This document shows, piece after piece, positions 16,683 through 23,987 of a stretch of DNA of 28,984 bases. The position numbers were made by a program, and so were the translations under genes. The stretch covers positions 1 to 28,984 of the forward strand of contig JAKUUF010000003.1 of NCBI GenBank assembly GCA_022448705.1, written 5' to 3'. Below the pieces are notes generated by a model that was not told the origin of the DNA, ran no database searches, and saw only the letters and a program-made list of their open reading frames with translations. Origin of the DNA: SAR324 cluster bacterium. GTDB taxonomy: Bacteria; SAR324; NAC60-12. Numbering within the stretch: position 1 is the first letter of the stretch; each line of letters opens with the position of its first letter.

Positions 16683-19358
16683 TCAGCTGGCAAGTTCCTC
16701 CAAATCACGAATTTGCTGCTTAAGTGCCTTAAGTGTTTTTTCGGTATCAATGACTTTTTTCCTCAATTCTGTAACAACTTTTTCCGGGGCATTTGAAAGG
16801 AATCCGGGATTATCAAGCTTATTCCTGCTTTTTTCCACAAAACCGGATTCTGATTTGAATTTTTTCTGTAAAGTCTGGATTTCCTTTTTCCAGTCCACAA
16901 AAGTTGCATCGATACTGGCGAATGTATCATGAAAATATGCCCCAAACAATTCGTTTGCAGCATCAGGCTCTTTTTCGCTGATATTCAATTCTTTTAAACG
17001 TGCGAGCCTGATTATCAAATTCTGATGTTCCTTAAAAATCGAAGCATTGGCTGTTGAATACAATGTTGCAGGTATCTTTATTTCCAGACCTATGTTTGCT
17101 TTTTCACGCAAGGCTCGAATTTGCGAAATACTTTCTTTAACTATTTCAATACGCTGATGTGATGCTTTGAACTGATAAGGGAGTGGTTGAGGCCATTCAC
17201 TGACAGCCAGCATTTTTGGCTGCTGAAATTCTCTCCACAACGCTTCAGTAACGAATGGGGCATAAAGATGCAGCATCTTGATCAAAGTTGTAAATGCAAA
17301 GGCAATTACCTGATTATCTTCGTTGGTTCGATTTGGATTTTTATCCATTTCAAGGTACCAGTCGCAAAAATCTCCCCAGAAGAAACTTTTAAGGTTATCA
17401 GCAACATCTGACAAACGATGGGATTCAAGCCTGGATTGAGTGTCTTTAATTAAATCATTCAATCCATGCAGCAACCATTTTGCCAGTTCTGAATTTACTG
17501 TTTGAGGAGCAGTTATCGGAGTTCCATCCTGGATAGTCATTAAAATGTATCTTCCAGCATTCCAGATTTTGTTGGCAAAGCGTCTGCTGCTTTCCATTTT
17601 TTCAGGATACAGGCGTAAATCCTGCCCTGGGCCCGTTCCAGAGACGAGAGCAATGCGCAATGCATCTGCCCCATATTTTTCAATACTGTCCAAAGGATCA
17701 ATCACGGATTTTGGATCGGATTTGGACATCTTTTTCCCGTCTCGAGTACGAATAAGTCCATGCAGGTAAACTGTTTTAAATGGAACTTCCTGAAGCATAT
17801 ATGTAGTCATCAAAATCATCCTGGCTACCCAGAAAAACAGTATATCGTAACCGGTTTCCATGATGTCGGTTGGATGAAACTTCTGAAAATCAGGACTGCG
17901 TTCCAAAACATCTTCAAGCGAAAGGGAATAGTTTTTTGCCAGTTCCGGATCAATTAACGTACTCCATGTCCAGAGCGCCGATGAAAACCAGGTGTCCAGT
18001 GTGTCAGGATCCTGTTCCCACCCTTTGAATGGTTCAGGTTTTTGCAGACTTACTCTTGTTTCATTCTCACGGTAATAAACCGGTATGCGGTGACCCCACC
18101 ATATTTGGCGAGAAATGCACCAATCCTGTAAATTTTCAACCCAATGAAAATATGTTGAATTAAAACGTTCCGGAACAAGCCGTATATCTCCGGAACGCAC
18201 CACATCAATCAGGACTTCTTTCAGACTATGCTTTTTCCCTTTCCACTGAACAGCGGGCTTGTTAACGTCTATAAACCACTGTTCTCTAATCTGGGGCTCA
18301 ATAGCACCGCCTCCCCGGCTGTTAAAGGATTTACTGTGGGTGTATTCGGAATCAGTATCTACCAGCAGTCCTTTTTTCTGGAGCTTTTCCACAATTTTTG
18401 GGCGTGCTTCTTCAATCGCCATTCCGGCAAATTCGTTTGCTATTGGAAGCAGTTTTCCTTCAAAATCTATAACAGGTTCCTTGTCTAAACCGTTCCTTTC
18501 CGCGATACCGAAATCCACATGATCATGCCAAGGTGTGATCGTCATCACACCTGTACCAAATTCAGGATCAACCACATTATCTTTTACAATAGTTGCTGTG
18601 ACCATCCCATTTATCCATTCACAATCAAATGTATCACCGTGTTTATACTGGCTGTAACGCTTGTCATCTGGATGCATGACAACATATTTATCTCCAAATT
18701 TTGTTTCTGGTCGAACTGTACCTATCTGGAAGGGGCCATACTGAAATGTGTAAAAAGGAGACTTAGTGCTTCTTCTTTCAACTTCATCATCCGAAACATT
18801 TGTTTTTAGATGAGGATCCCAATTTACAATACGCGGCCCTCGATAAATTAAACCATTATTGTACATCCTCATAAATGTTTCATTGACGCATCTGTTCAGT
18901 TGATGGTCCATTGTGTAGCGTTCACGACTCCAATCACAACTTGAGCCCATTGCCTTAACCTGGCTGCGTATAGTTCCCTGAGAATTTTTGACATAATCTG
19001 CAATTCGCTTCAAAATTTCATCTCTGCCCAACTCTGTTCGGGGGTCTGCAATTCCTTCCTGTTCTTTTATCTGTTGCAAAACGACATTCTCAGTAGCAAT
19101 TGCCGCATGATCTGTTCCGGGAAGCCAAAGAGCTTCGTGACCCATCATTCTGTGCCAGCGAATAAAGATATCTTCCAGTACCAGCATGACTGCGTGACCT
19201 ACATGCAATTGTCCTGTGGCATTCGGTGGAGGCATGGAAATGGTGAAAGCAGGTTTGTCTGAAAACGCGTCAGCACGGAAGGCACCTGCAGATTCCCAAA
19301 GTTCAGTGATTATTTTTTCAAACCCTTTAGGTTCGTAGGTTTTGGCTAATGAGGTCAT
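16683..19358 (-). CDS. valS: Valyl-tRNA synthetase
   Basis: Class I synthetase that charges tRNA-Val. 891 residues. HIGH-type motif HVGH (52-55) after PPPNATGQL. The editing (CP1) domain covers about 190-390, SRQIWWGHRIPVYY is at 416-429, and KMSKS is at 543-547. The anticodon-binding domain and a C-terminal coiled coil (about 825-890, Glu/Lys/Leu-rich) complete the enzyme. Oddities: GTDHAAIATE (81-90) replaces the more usual GTDHAGIATQ, and the segment before IEPQIREQWF reads SRGGGA instead of a cysteine-containing stretch. It is the first gene of the valS-oxidoreductase-lptF-lolA run. No Shine-Dalgarno is evident before the ATG. Confidence 0.97.
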   Translation of the reverse strand: MTSLAKTYEPKGFEKIITELWESAGAFRADAFSDKPAFTISMPPPNATGQLHVGHAVMLVLEDIFIRWHRMMGHEALWLPGTDHAAIATENVVLQQIKEQEGIADPRTELGRDEILKRIADYVKNSQGTIRSQVKAMGSSCDWSRERYTMDHQLNRCVNETFMRMYNNGLIYRGPRIVNWDPHLKTNVSDDEVERRSTKSPFYTFQYGPFQIGTVRPETKFGDKYVVMHPDDKRYSQYKHGDTFDCEWINGMVTATIVKDNVVDPEFGTGVMTITPWHDHVDFGIAERNGLDKEPVIDFEGKLLPIANEFAGMAIEEARPKIVEKLQKKGLLVDTDSEYTHSKSFNSRGGGAIEPQIREQWFIDVNKPAVQWKGKKHSLKEVLIDVVRSGDIRLVPERFNSTYFHWVENLQDWCISRQIWWGHRIPVYYRENETRVSLQKPEPFKGWEQDPDTLDTWFSSALWTWSTLIDPELAKNYSLSLEDVLERSPDFQKFHPTDIMETGYDILFFWVARMILMTTYMLQEVPFKTVYLHGLIRTRDGKKMSKSDPKSVIDPLDSIEKYGADALRIALVSGTGPGQDLRLYPEKMESSRRFANKIWNAGRYILMTIQDGTPITAPQTVNSELAKWLLHGLNDLIKDTQSRLESHRLSDVADNLKSFFWGDFCDWYLEMDKNPNRTNEDNQVIAFAFTTLIKMLHLYAPFVTEALWREFQQPKMLAVSEWPQPLPYQFKASHQRIEIVKESISQIRALREKANIGLEIKIPATLYSTANASIFKEHQNLIIRLARLKELNISEKEPDAANELFGAYFHDTFASIDATFVDWKKEIQTLQKKFKSESGFVEKSRNKLDNPGFLSNAPEKVVTELRKKVIDTEKTLKALKQQIRDLEELAS

Positions 19359-19391
19359 TTTACATTGGCTAAATTATGAAAATGTGTATGA

Positions 19392-19447
19392 ATGTTGAAA
19401 ATCTGCAAATAAGGAAAAAATGCGTCAATGTAACATGTTGAAAATTG
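19392..19447. repeat. Two direct copies of ATGTTGAAAAT upstream of valS
   Basis: ATGTTGAAAAT lies at 19392-19402 and 19435-19445, 43 nt apart (about four helical turns), 34 and 77 nt upstream of the valS start. The distal copy extends to TGTTGAAAATTG (19436-19447), a 12-mer found again at 1201-1212 upstream of serS. On the coding strand the element reads CAATTTTCAACA. Confidence 0.4.
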
Positions 19448-19457
19448 GAAATCCAAT
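19444..19457. repeat. Palindrome ATTGGA-AA-TCCAAT upstream of valS
   Basis: Perfect 6-bp arms around two bases, about 86-99 nt upstream of the valS ATG and overlapping the distal ATGTTGAAAAT repeat by two bases. It may be part of an operator, but it is AT-rich. Confidence 0.3.
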
Positions 19458-19522
19458 AATTTGAAAACCGATATATATTTTACGGCTGGCATGATACAAG
19501 GAAGTCTTGATTAAATTACTCG

Positions 19523-19540
19523 CTTAGTTTCAAAACTAAG
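19523..19540. repeat. 8-bp hairpin between secA and valS
   Basis: CTTAGTTT-CA-AAACTAAG, perfect arms. It lies 51-68 nt past the secA stop in transcription direction. No T-run follows on the minus strand, so it is a weak terminator candidate and may instead protect an mRNA 3' end. Confidence 0.35.
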
Positions 19541-19554
19541 ATTGAATTGGCAGA

Positions 19555-19585
19555 AAAAACGTCAGATATTTTCCAGACTGGAAAA
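19555..19585 (-). terminator. Possible secA terminator
   Basis: On the minus strand the palindrome TTTTCCAG-T-CTGGAAAA (19585-19569) starts 6 nt after the secA stop codon. A run of six T follows at 19560-19555, separated from the stem by 8 nt. The stem is AT-rich and the T-run is displaced, so the call is weak. Confidence 0.25.
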
Positions 19586-19590
19586 ATTGA

Positions 19591-22308
19591 TCAGGCAATT
19601 TTTTTGGCAAGGCCACAACATTTTTTATATTTCTTACCGCTGCCGCATGGACAGGGGGCGTTTCTTCCAATAGAAGGTTGAGCGCGTATAGGTTGTGGTT
19701 TTTTCTTTTGAACTCTGGCTTCGGCTGGTTCCTCGACTTCTCCATGAATGAATTCCATATCCTGTGTCAGCGGAGTTGGTTCAGGCTCTGCAATGGGGTG
19801 GGCGATTGTCAGTTTATAGAAAGTACTGATGGCCTCAAAATCTATTCTGTTCATTAAATCAGAAAACATATCAAATGCCTGTCTTCGGTATTCGTCCAGT
19901 GGCTTTTTCTGAGCATAACCAACCAATCCTATTCCCTCCCGCAGGTGGTCCATTGAAAGCAGGTGGTCTTTCCAAAAATTATCATTTACTTTCAGCAATA
20001 CCTGCCTTTCCAGGTCAAGAACCATTTTGCCTAACAGTTCCTTGCGTTCTTTTTCAATAACATCAGCTTCAAAATTCAGTTCTGCAACTTTACTGAAAAA
20101 CTCAATTTTTTCTTTGTAAAGAGTTTCTACCCAACCATAAAATACTTCTGCATACTCATCTGGTTTAAGTTCTTCTTCATACCATTTTTCATTTGGTATT
20201 CTGCCAAAGGTACTTTCAAAAGACCGGTTAAATCCCTGAACATCCCATTGATCGGCATATTTATCCTGGCAGAATTGATCCATTAGCTGATCCACAACAC
20301 CATCACTCATTTCAAGAATCAGGTTCTGTACATCATCTCCAAGAATATCCCTGCGCCGGCCATAAATGATGGAACGCTGCTTTTCCATAACGTCATCATA
20401 TTCAAGGACATGCTTCCGAATATCAAAGTGATATCCTTCAACCTTCTTCTGTGCATTCCCAATGGCCTTAGTAATAAACACATGTTCAATGGGTTCGTCT
20501 TCTTCAATATTAAGCTTGTCCATCAGGTTCGAGATACGTTCACCACCAAAAATACGGAGCAGGTCGTCTTCAAGAGAAAGTAAAAACTGTGAGGCACCAG
20601 GGTCCCCTTGTCTTCCGGAACGTCCACGGAATTGATTGTCTATTCTGCGGCTGTCGTGCCGCCCTGTTGCAAGAACAAACAATCCTCCAACTTCCAGTGT
20701 TTCCGGGGATGGCTTGATGTCAGTTCCGCGTCCTGCCATGTTTGTGGCAATGGTTACAGCGCCAAACTGACCTGCATTCGCAATAATCTCAGCTTCGCGT
20801 TCATGGTGTTTTGCATTAAGGACCTCATGATTAATTCCTTCTTTATTCAGCAATTTACTGATAGCTTCAGATACTTCAATGGAAACCGTACCAACTAAGA
20901 CAGGCTGTCCCTTTTCATGAAGTTCAGATATACGCTTTATGGTAGCGCGATACTTTGCACCAACAGTTTTAAATACAACGTCCGACAGATCCTCACGAGC
21001 AAGAGGTTTATTTGTGGGGGCTACAACAACACCAAGATTGTATATTTTCTTAAATTCATTTTTTTCTGTTTCCGCAGTACCTGTCATACCAGATAACTTT
21101 TTATAGAGACGGAAGTAATTTTGAAAAGTTATTGTGGCAAGGGTTTGATTTTCTCGCTCGATAGTGACTCCCTCTTTTGCTTCCAAAGCTTGATGCAGAC
21201 CGTCACTGAAGCGTCTGCCCGGCATCAGACGTCCTGTAAACTCATCAACAATGATAACCTGGCCATCCTGAACAACATAATCAACATCATTGTTAAACAT
21301 ATAATGAGCTTTCAGTGCCTGATTCACATGATGCAGAATTTCCATGTTTTCATAGTCAAACAGACTGGTGTCTTTAACCAGCAGGTCTTGTAGACGACCT
21401 TCTATTTTTACTGAGCCCTTGTCTGTAAGGTTAATGCTTCGTGCCCTCTCATCAAGCGCGTAGTCACCTTCACGAACAATGTCATGATCTTCCAGTTCTT
21501 CCAGATTCTCGGCAATGTTGTGCATTTGATTCTGTGGAAGTTTTCCCACTTCTTCCTTGCGTATTTCCCGACTGAGACCGTATACAAATTTATTGATCTG
21601 GTGATATTTCTCCACGTTATCTTCAGTAGGACCGCTGATGATCAAAGGCGTACGAGCCTCATCAATAAGAATGCTGTCTACCTCATCCACTACTGCAAAA
21701 TTAAATTCGCGCTGGACATAGTCTTCGAGTGAAAATTTCATGTTATCTCGCAGGTAGTCGAAGCCGAATTCGTTGTTTGTACCGTATGTAATATCTGCTG
21801 CGTAAGCACTGCGGCGTTCCTCATCATGGAATCCGTGCTGAATCAAACCGACACTTAAACCAAGAAATTCAAAAATCTGCCCCATCCATTTACTGTCGCG
21901 CTTAGCCAGATAATCATTAGGTGTGATTATATGCACGCCATTTCCTGATAAAGCGTTGAGAAAAACAGGACAAGTTGAGGATAGAGTTTTTCCTTCACCT
22001 GTTGCCATTTCAGCGATATTACCATAATGCAATGCAAGTCCTCCCAGCAGCTGCACATCAAAATGACGTTCTCCAATAACCCGTTTAGATGCTTCCCTTA
22101 CAAGAGCAAATGTTTCAGGGATCAGTTCGTCCATGGATTCACCGTCCTGGATGCGCTTCTTAAATTCCTCCGTTTTAACAGGGAAGTCCTCATTCTTCAA
22201 AGCCTGCATTGCCGGTTCAAGCTCATTAATTTTGTCTACCTGTTTCTGGAAACTCTTAAGCGTTTTTGTGTTTTCGTCGCCAAAAAATTTTATAACTTGT
22301 TTCCACAT
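19591..22308 (-). CDS. secA: Preprotein translocase ATPase SecA
   Basis: Motor ATPase that drives preproteins through SecYEG. 905 residues, normal length. Walker A is MATGEGKT (101-108). The Q-motif region LLGGLALH (88-94) precedes it, and the DEAD-type box VVDEVDSILIDEARTPLIISGP is at about 205-226. The helicase-like second domain is seen in TNMAGRGTDIKP and QFRGRSGRQGDPG. The C-terminal SEC-C zinc motif (CPCGSGKKYKKCC) at about 883-900 binds SecB or lipids. Transcription probably starts about 130 nt upstream at the promoter at 22475-22447. That leader contains a possible 25-codon ORF ending 8 nt before the secA ATG. No good ribosome site stands directly before the start. Confidence 0.98.
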   Translation of the reverse strand: MWKQVIKFFGDENTKTLKSFQKQVDKINELEPAMQALKNEDFPVKTEEFKKRIQDGESMDELIPETFALVREASKRVIGERHFDVQLLGGLALHYGNIAEMATGEGKTLSSTCPVFLNALSGNGVHIITPNDYLAKRDSKWMGQIFEFLGLSVGLIQHGFHDEERRSAYAADITYGTNNEFGFDYLRDNMKFSLEDYVQREFNFAVVDEVDSILIDEARTPLIISGPTEDNVEKYHQINKFVYGLSREIRKEEVGKLPQNQMHNIAENLEELEDHDIVREGDYALDERARSINLTDKGSVKIEGRLQDLLVKDTSLFDYENMEILHHVNQALKAHYMFNNDVDYVVQDGQVIIVDEFTGRLMPGRRFSDGLHQALEAKEGVTIERENQTLATITFQNYFRLYKKLSGMTGTAETEKNEFKKIYNLGVVVAPTNKPLAREDLSDVVFKTVGAKYRATIKRISELHEKGQPVLVGTVSIEVSEAISKLLNKEGINHEVLNAKHHEREAEIIANAGQFGAVTIATNMAGRGTDIKPSPETLEVGGLFVLATGRHDSRRIDNQFRGRSGRQGDPGASQFLLSLEDDLLRIFGGERISNLMDKLNIEEDEPIEHVFITKAIGNAQKKVEGYHFDIRKHVLEYDDVMEKQRSIIYGRRRDILGDDVQNLILEMSDGVVDQLMDQFCQDKYADQWDVQGFNRSFESTFGRIPNEKWYEEELKPDEYAEVFYGWVETLYKEKIEFFSKVAELNFEADVIEKERKELLGKMVLDLERQVLLKVNDNFWKDHLLSMDHLREGIGLVGYAQKKPLDEYRRQAFDMFSDLMNRIDFEAISTFYKLTIAHPIAEPEPTPLTQDMEFIHGEVEEPAEARVQKKKPQPIRAQPSIGRNAPCPCGSGKKYKKCCGLAKKIA

Positions 22309-22316
22309 ATTTTCAT

Positions 22317-22394
22317 TTAGCCTGATTTAGGCAGTGTGAGGATAGTAGGTTTGAGGAAAGACTTTACAGTCCTGACGAGGATCGAAGTACTCAT
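22317..22394 (-). CDS. Possible 25-codon leader ORF of secA
   Basis: ATG at 22394-22392 opens 25 codons (beginning MSTSILVRTVKSFLKP, ending LPKSG) and stops with TAA at 22319-22317, 8 nt before the secA ATG. It lies wholly in the predicted secA leader. A small hairpin GCCT-aaatc-AGGC (22332-22320) covers its last codons. The peptide has no signal sequence and no SecM arrest motif, so it is not a SecM homologue. Its Shine-Dalgarno is poor (AAGAAA). Could be chance or a translation-coupling leader. Confidence 0.3.
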   Translation of the reverse strand: MSTSILVRTVKSFLKPTILTLPKSG

Positions 22395-22446
22395 TAATTT
22401 CTTATCTGGATTTCAGCCTTAGTTCACGCTAAAATCCTGTAAATCA

Positions 22447-22475
22447 AGTCTAGCAAAACCAGCGTGGCTGGTCAA
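22447..22475 (-). promoter_or_regulatory. secA sigma-70-type promoter with dyad in the spacer
   Basis: On the minus strand TTGACC (22475-22470, 5/6 to consensus), a 17-nt spacer, then TAGACT (22452-22447, 4/6) with an extended -10 TGC just before it. This predicts a start near 22440 and a leader of about 130 nt. The perfect dyad ACCAGC-N3-GCTGGT (22472-22458) overlaps the end of the -35 box and fills most of the spacer, a position suitable for a repressor or MerR-like activator. Confidence 0.55.
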
Positions 22476-22526
22476 GATATACAAAGATTGGGAAACATAG
22501 CCTAAGCTGGAATCAAATTTTCAAAT

Positions 22527-22549
22527 CTGAAGGTTTTGCTGATCTTCAG
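22527..22549. repeat. 6-bp hairpin upstream of the lipoprotein gene
   Basis: CTGAAG, 11-nt loop, CTTCAG. It lies 28 nt upstream of the lipoprotein ATG, in the secA/lipoprotein divergent region. No function can be assigned. Confidence 0.25.
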
Positions 22550-22577
22550 GCATTGCTCATAATTTTGTATTTTTTAT

Positions 22578-23126
22578 ATGCGGTCTTTTCACCAGTTGTT
22601 TCTGTTGATAACACTTGTTTTTGGAGGGTGCTATCCGGAGCCGTTAAATTATAAACCAGGATGGGGGACACGTTTTATTGAAGGCACTGTGCTTGAGGAT
22701 AGCGGGGAAGTTTTGAAATCCAAATGTTTCATTGTTGTTCTTGAATATTATTCTCAATTCATTCAGTTTGAAAACGAGTCTCCTCTTTATGCTCCAAAGG
22801 CTCGTTTAATTTTTCCTGAAGAGAATGGGCAATATCGAATTAGCTTTGATCTGGAGGCATCAGCAATTGAATTAGCTTTCGTTGCATCTGGTTATGACAT
22901 GCAGCGCTTTAGTTTTCAGCGTCAAATTGGGATTGGTGAATTGCGTTATGATGCTCGATTGAGCAGGAGCGAAATCTGGAGGAATCAGTTTCTGATGCAA
23001 ACTAGCCCATTCCTGGAAAATTTTATTCTGGAACAACGTTACAAAATGCCAGATTCTCAACAGCTATTTTTAGGAAATTGGCTCGATAGTGAGAGAGAAA
23101 ATATCAATGCAGTCAAGCAGAACTGA
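22578..23126 (+). CDS. Small predicted lipoprotein, unknown function
   Basis: 182 residues. The N-terminus is a lipoprotein signal peptide: short, with a hydrophobic run LFLLITLVFGG and an acceptor C18 (FGGC fits the relaxed lipobox pattern). The mature part (about 30-130) has the pattern of a transthyretin-like or carboxypeptidase-regulatory beta-sandwich: IEGTVLEDSGEVL near the start, GQYRISFDLEA in the middle, then LAFVASGYDMQRFSF. The rest is polar, with many Glu, Gln and Arg. I do not recognise a named family. It is transcribed alone, divergent from secA (269 nt) and convergent with the isoaspartyl peptidase gene (9 nt between stops). No Shine-Dalgarno is obvious. Confidence 0.75.
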   Translation: MRSFHQLFLLITLVFGGCYPEPLNYKPGWGTRFIEGTVLEDSGEVLKSKCFIVVLEYYSQFIQFENESPLYAPKARLIFPEENGQYRISFDLEASAIELAFVASGYDMQRFSFQRQIGIGELRYDARLSRSEIWRNQFLMQTSPFLENFILEQRYKMPDSQQLFLGNWLDSERENINAVKQN

Positions 23127-23135
23127 ATTCACTGA

Positions 23136-23984
23136 TCAGTTGTAGAAAGTTTCGATGCCTTCTCCATTGTGATAAGCATAATATACTTCGCCCAATGCTG
23201 CCGTTTTTCCAACCTCAATCTGACCATTAGCGTCCAGGCTTATCAGTCCGAAAGAATAATTGAAATTGTTGCTTTCCATCAGGGTCTTTGAAACTGCCTC
23301 ATGCAGAGACATTCCATCTTCAACTCGCGTAACAATCTTTGCAGCTGCTGCCTGCTGAGTTATTTGTTCACCAACCCCTGTACAGGACACTCCAGCTTTA
23401 GATGAGGCATATGTTCCCGCTACTGTGGGACTGTCGCTGACACGACCTGGGATTTCATGGCCGATTCCACCTGTTGAAGTACCGGCAATAATACTGCCTT
23501 TTTTGTCAAGCGCAACAATACCAACAGTTCCATGTATTCCACTGCATTTTTGTTCATATTCCTGCAAACGTGCAGGGGTTACCGGATCATGTTCATCAAA
23601 GCCGTGTTTTCTGCAGAACTCTGTGGCCTGATCAGCACTCAAAACTTTATTTTTTTCTTTGGATAGTAATGCTGCAGCTTCAATTGGAAAACGTATATTT
23701 TGTACATTAATTACACCGGAAAACCTGTTTTTAACTCCATCCATCAAGGCAGCACTCATACGGACCTCGCCATCCGCCTGAAGTTTTGAACCTGTTCCTG
23801 CATTGAAAACAGGATCATCTTCCAGCAAACGTATACCATGAATTACTGCTTCTTCGGCAGTCTTTTTTTTTAGTAGCTCAAATGTTTCTTCCCAGATTCT
23901 GCAAAGGGATTGGTGGATGTTCTGAGCTTCAGCAGTTTTTCCCTCGAGACTTCCTGCTCCTCCATGAATTACTAACTGCAGCAT
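23136..23984 (-). CDS. iaaA: Isoaspartyl peptidase / L-asparaginase (Ntn-hydrolase)
   Basis: Plant-type asparaginase family enzyme that cleaves isoaspartyl dipeptides and asparagine after autocleavage into two subunits. 282 residues. The autocleavage site and nucleophile is T153 in GIHGTVGIVALD. Supporting residues are T171 (TSTGGIG), R181 (GRVSDSP) and T202-G203 (CTGVGE), all in standard context. The N-terminal VIHGGAGSLEG and DPVFNAGTGSKLQADGEVRMSAALMDG blocks are diagnostic. There is no signal peptide, so it is likely cytosolic. It starts 3 nt after the stop of the TPR-CHAT gene and is presumably translated from the same mRNA. Its family also repairs damaged (isoaspartyl) proteins. Confidence 0.95.
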   Translation of the reverse strand: MLQLVIHGGAGSLEGKTAEAQNIHQSLCRIWEETFELLKKKTAEEAVIHGIRLLEDDPVFNAGTGSKLQADGEVRMSAALMDGVKNRFSGVINVQNIRFPIEAAALLSKEKNKVLSADQATEFCRKHGFDEHDPVTPARLQEYEQKCSGIHGTVGIVALDKKGSIIAGTSTGGIGHEIPGRVSDSPTVAGTYASSKAGVSCTGVGEQITQQAAAAKIVTRVEDGMSLHEAVSKTLMESNNFNYSFGLISLDANGQIEVGKTAALGEVYYAYHNGEGIETFYN

Positions 23985-23987
23985 GTT

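Noticed and set aside
22317..22394. SecM homologue upstream of secA
   Set aside because: The leader ORF has no signal sequence and no arrest motif of the SecM or VemP type. It is kept only as an unassigned leader ORF.
23131..23140. Palindrome ACTGATCAGT between convergent lipoprotein and peptidase genes
   Set aside because: It overlaps the peptidase stop codon, is short and lacks a T-run; probably incidental.
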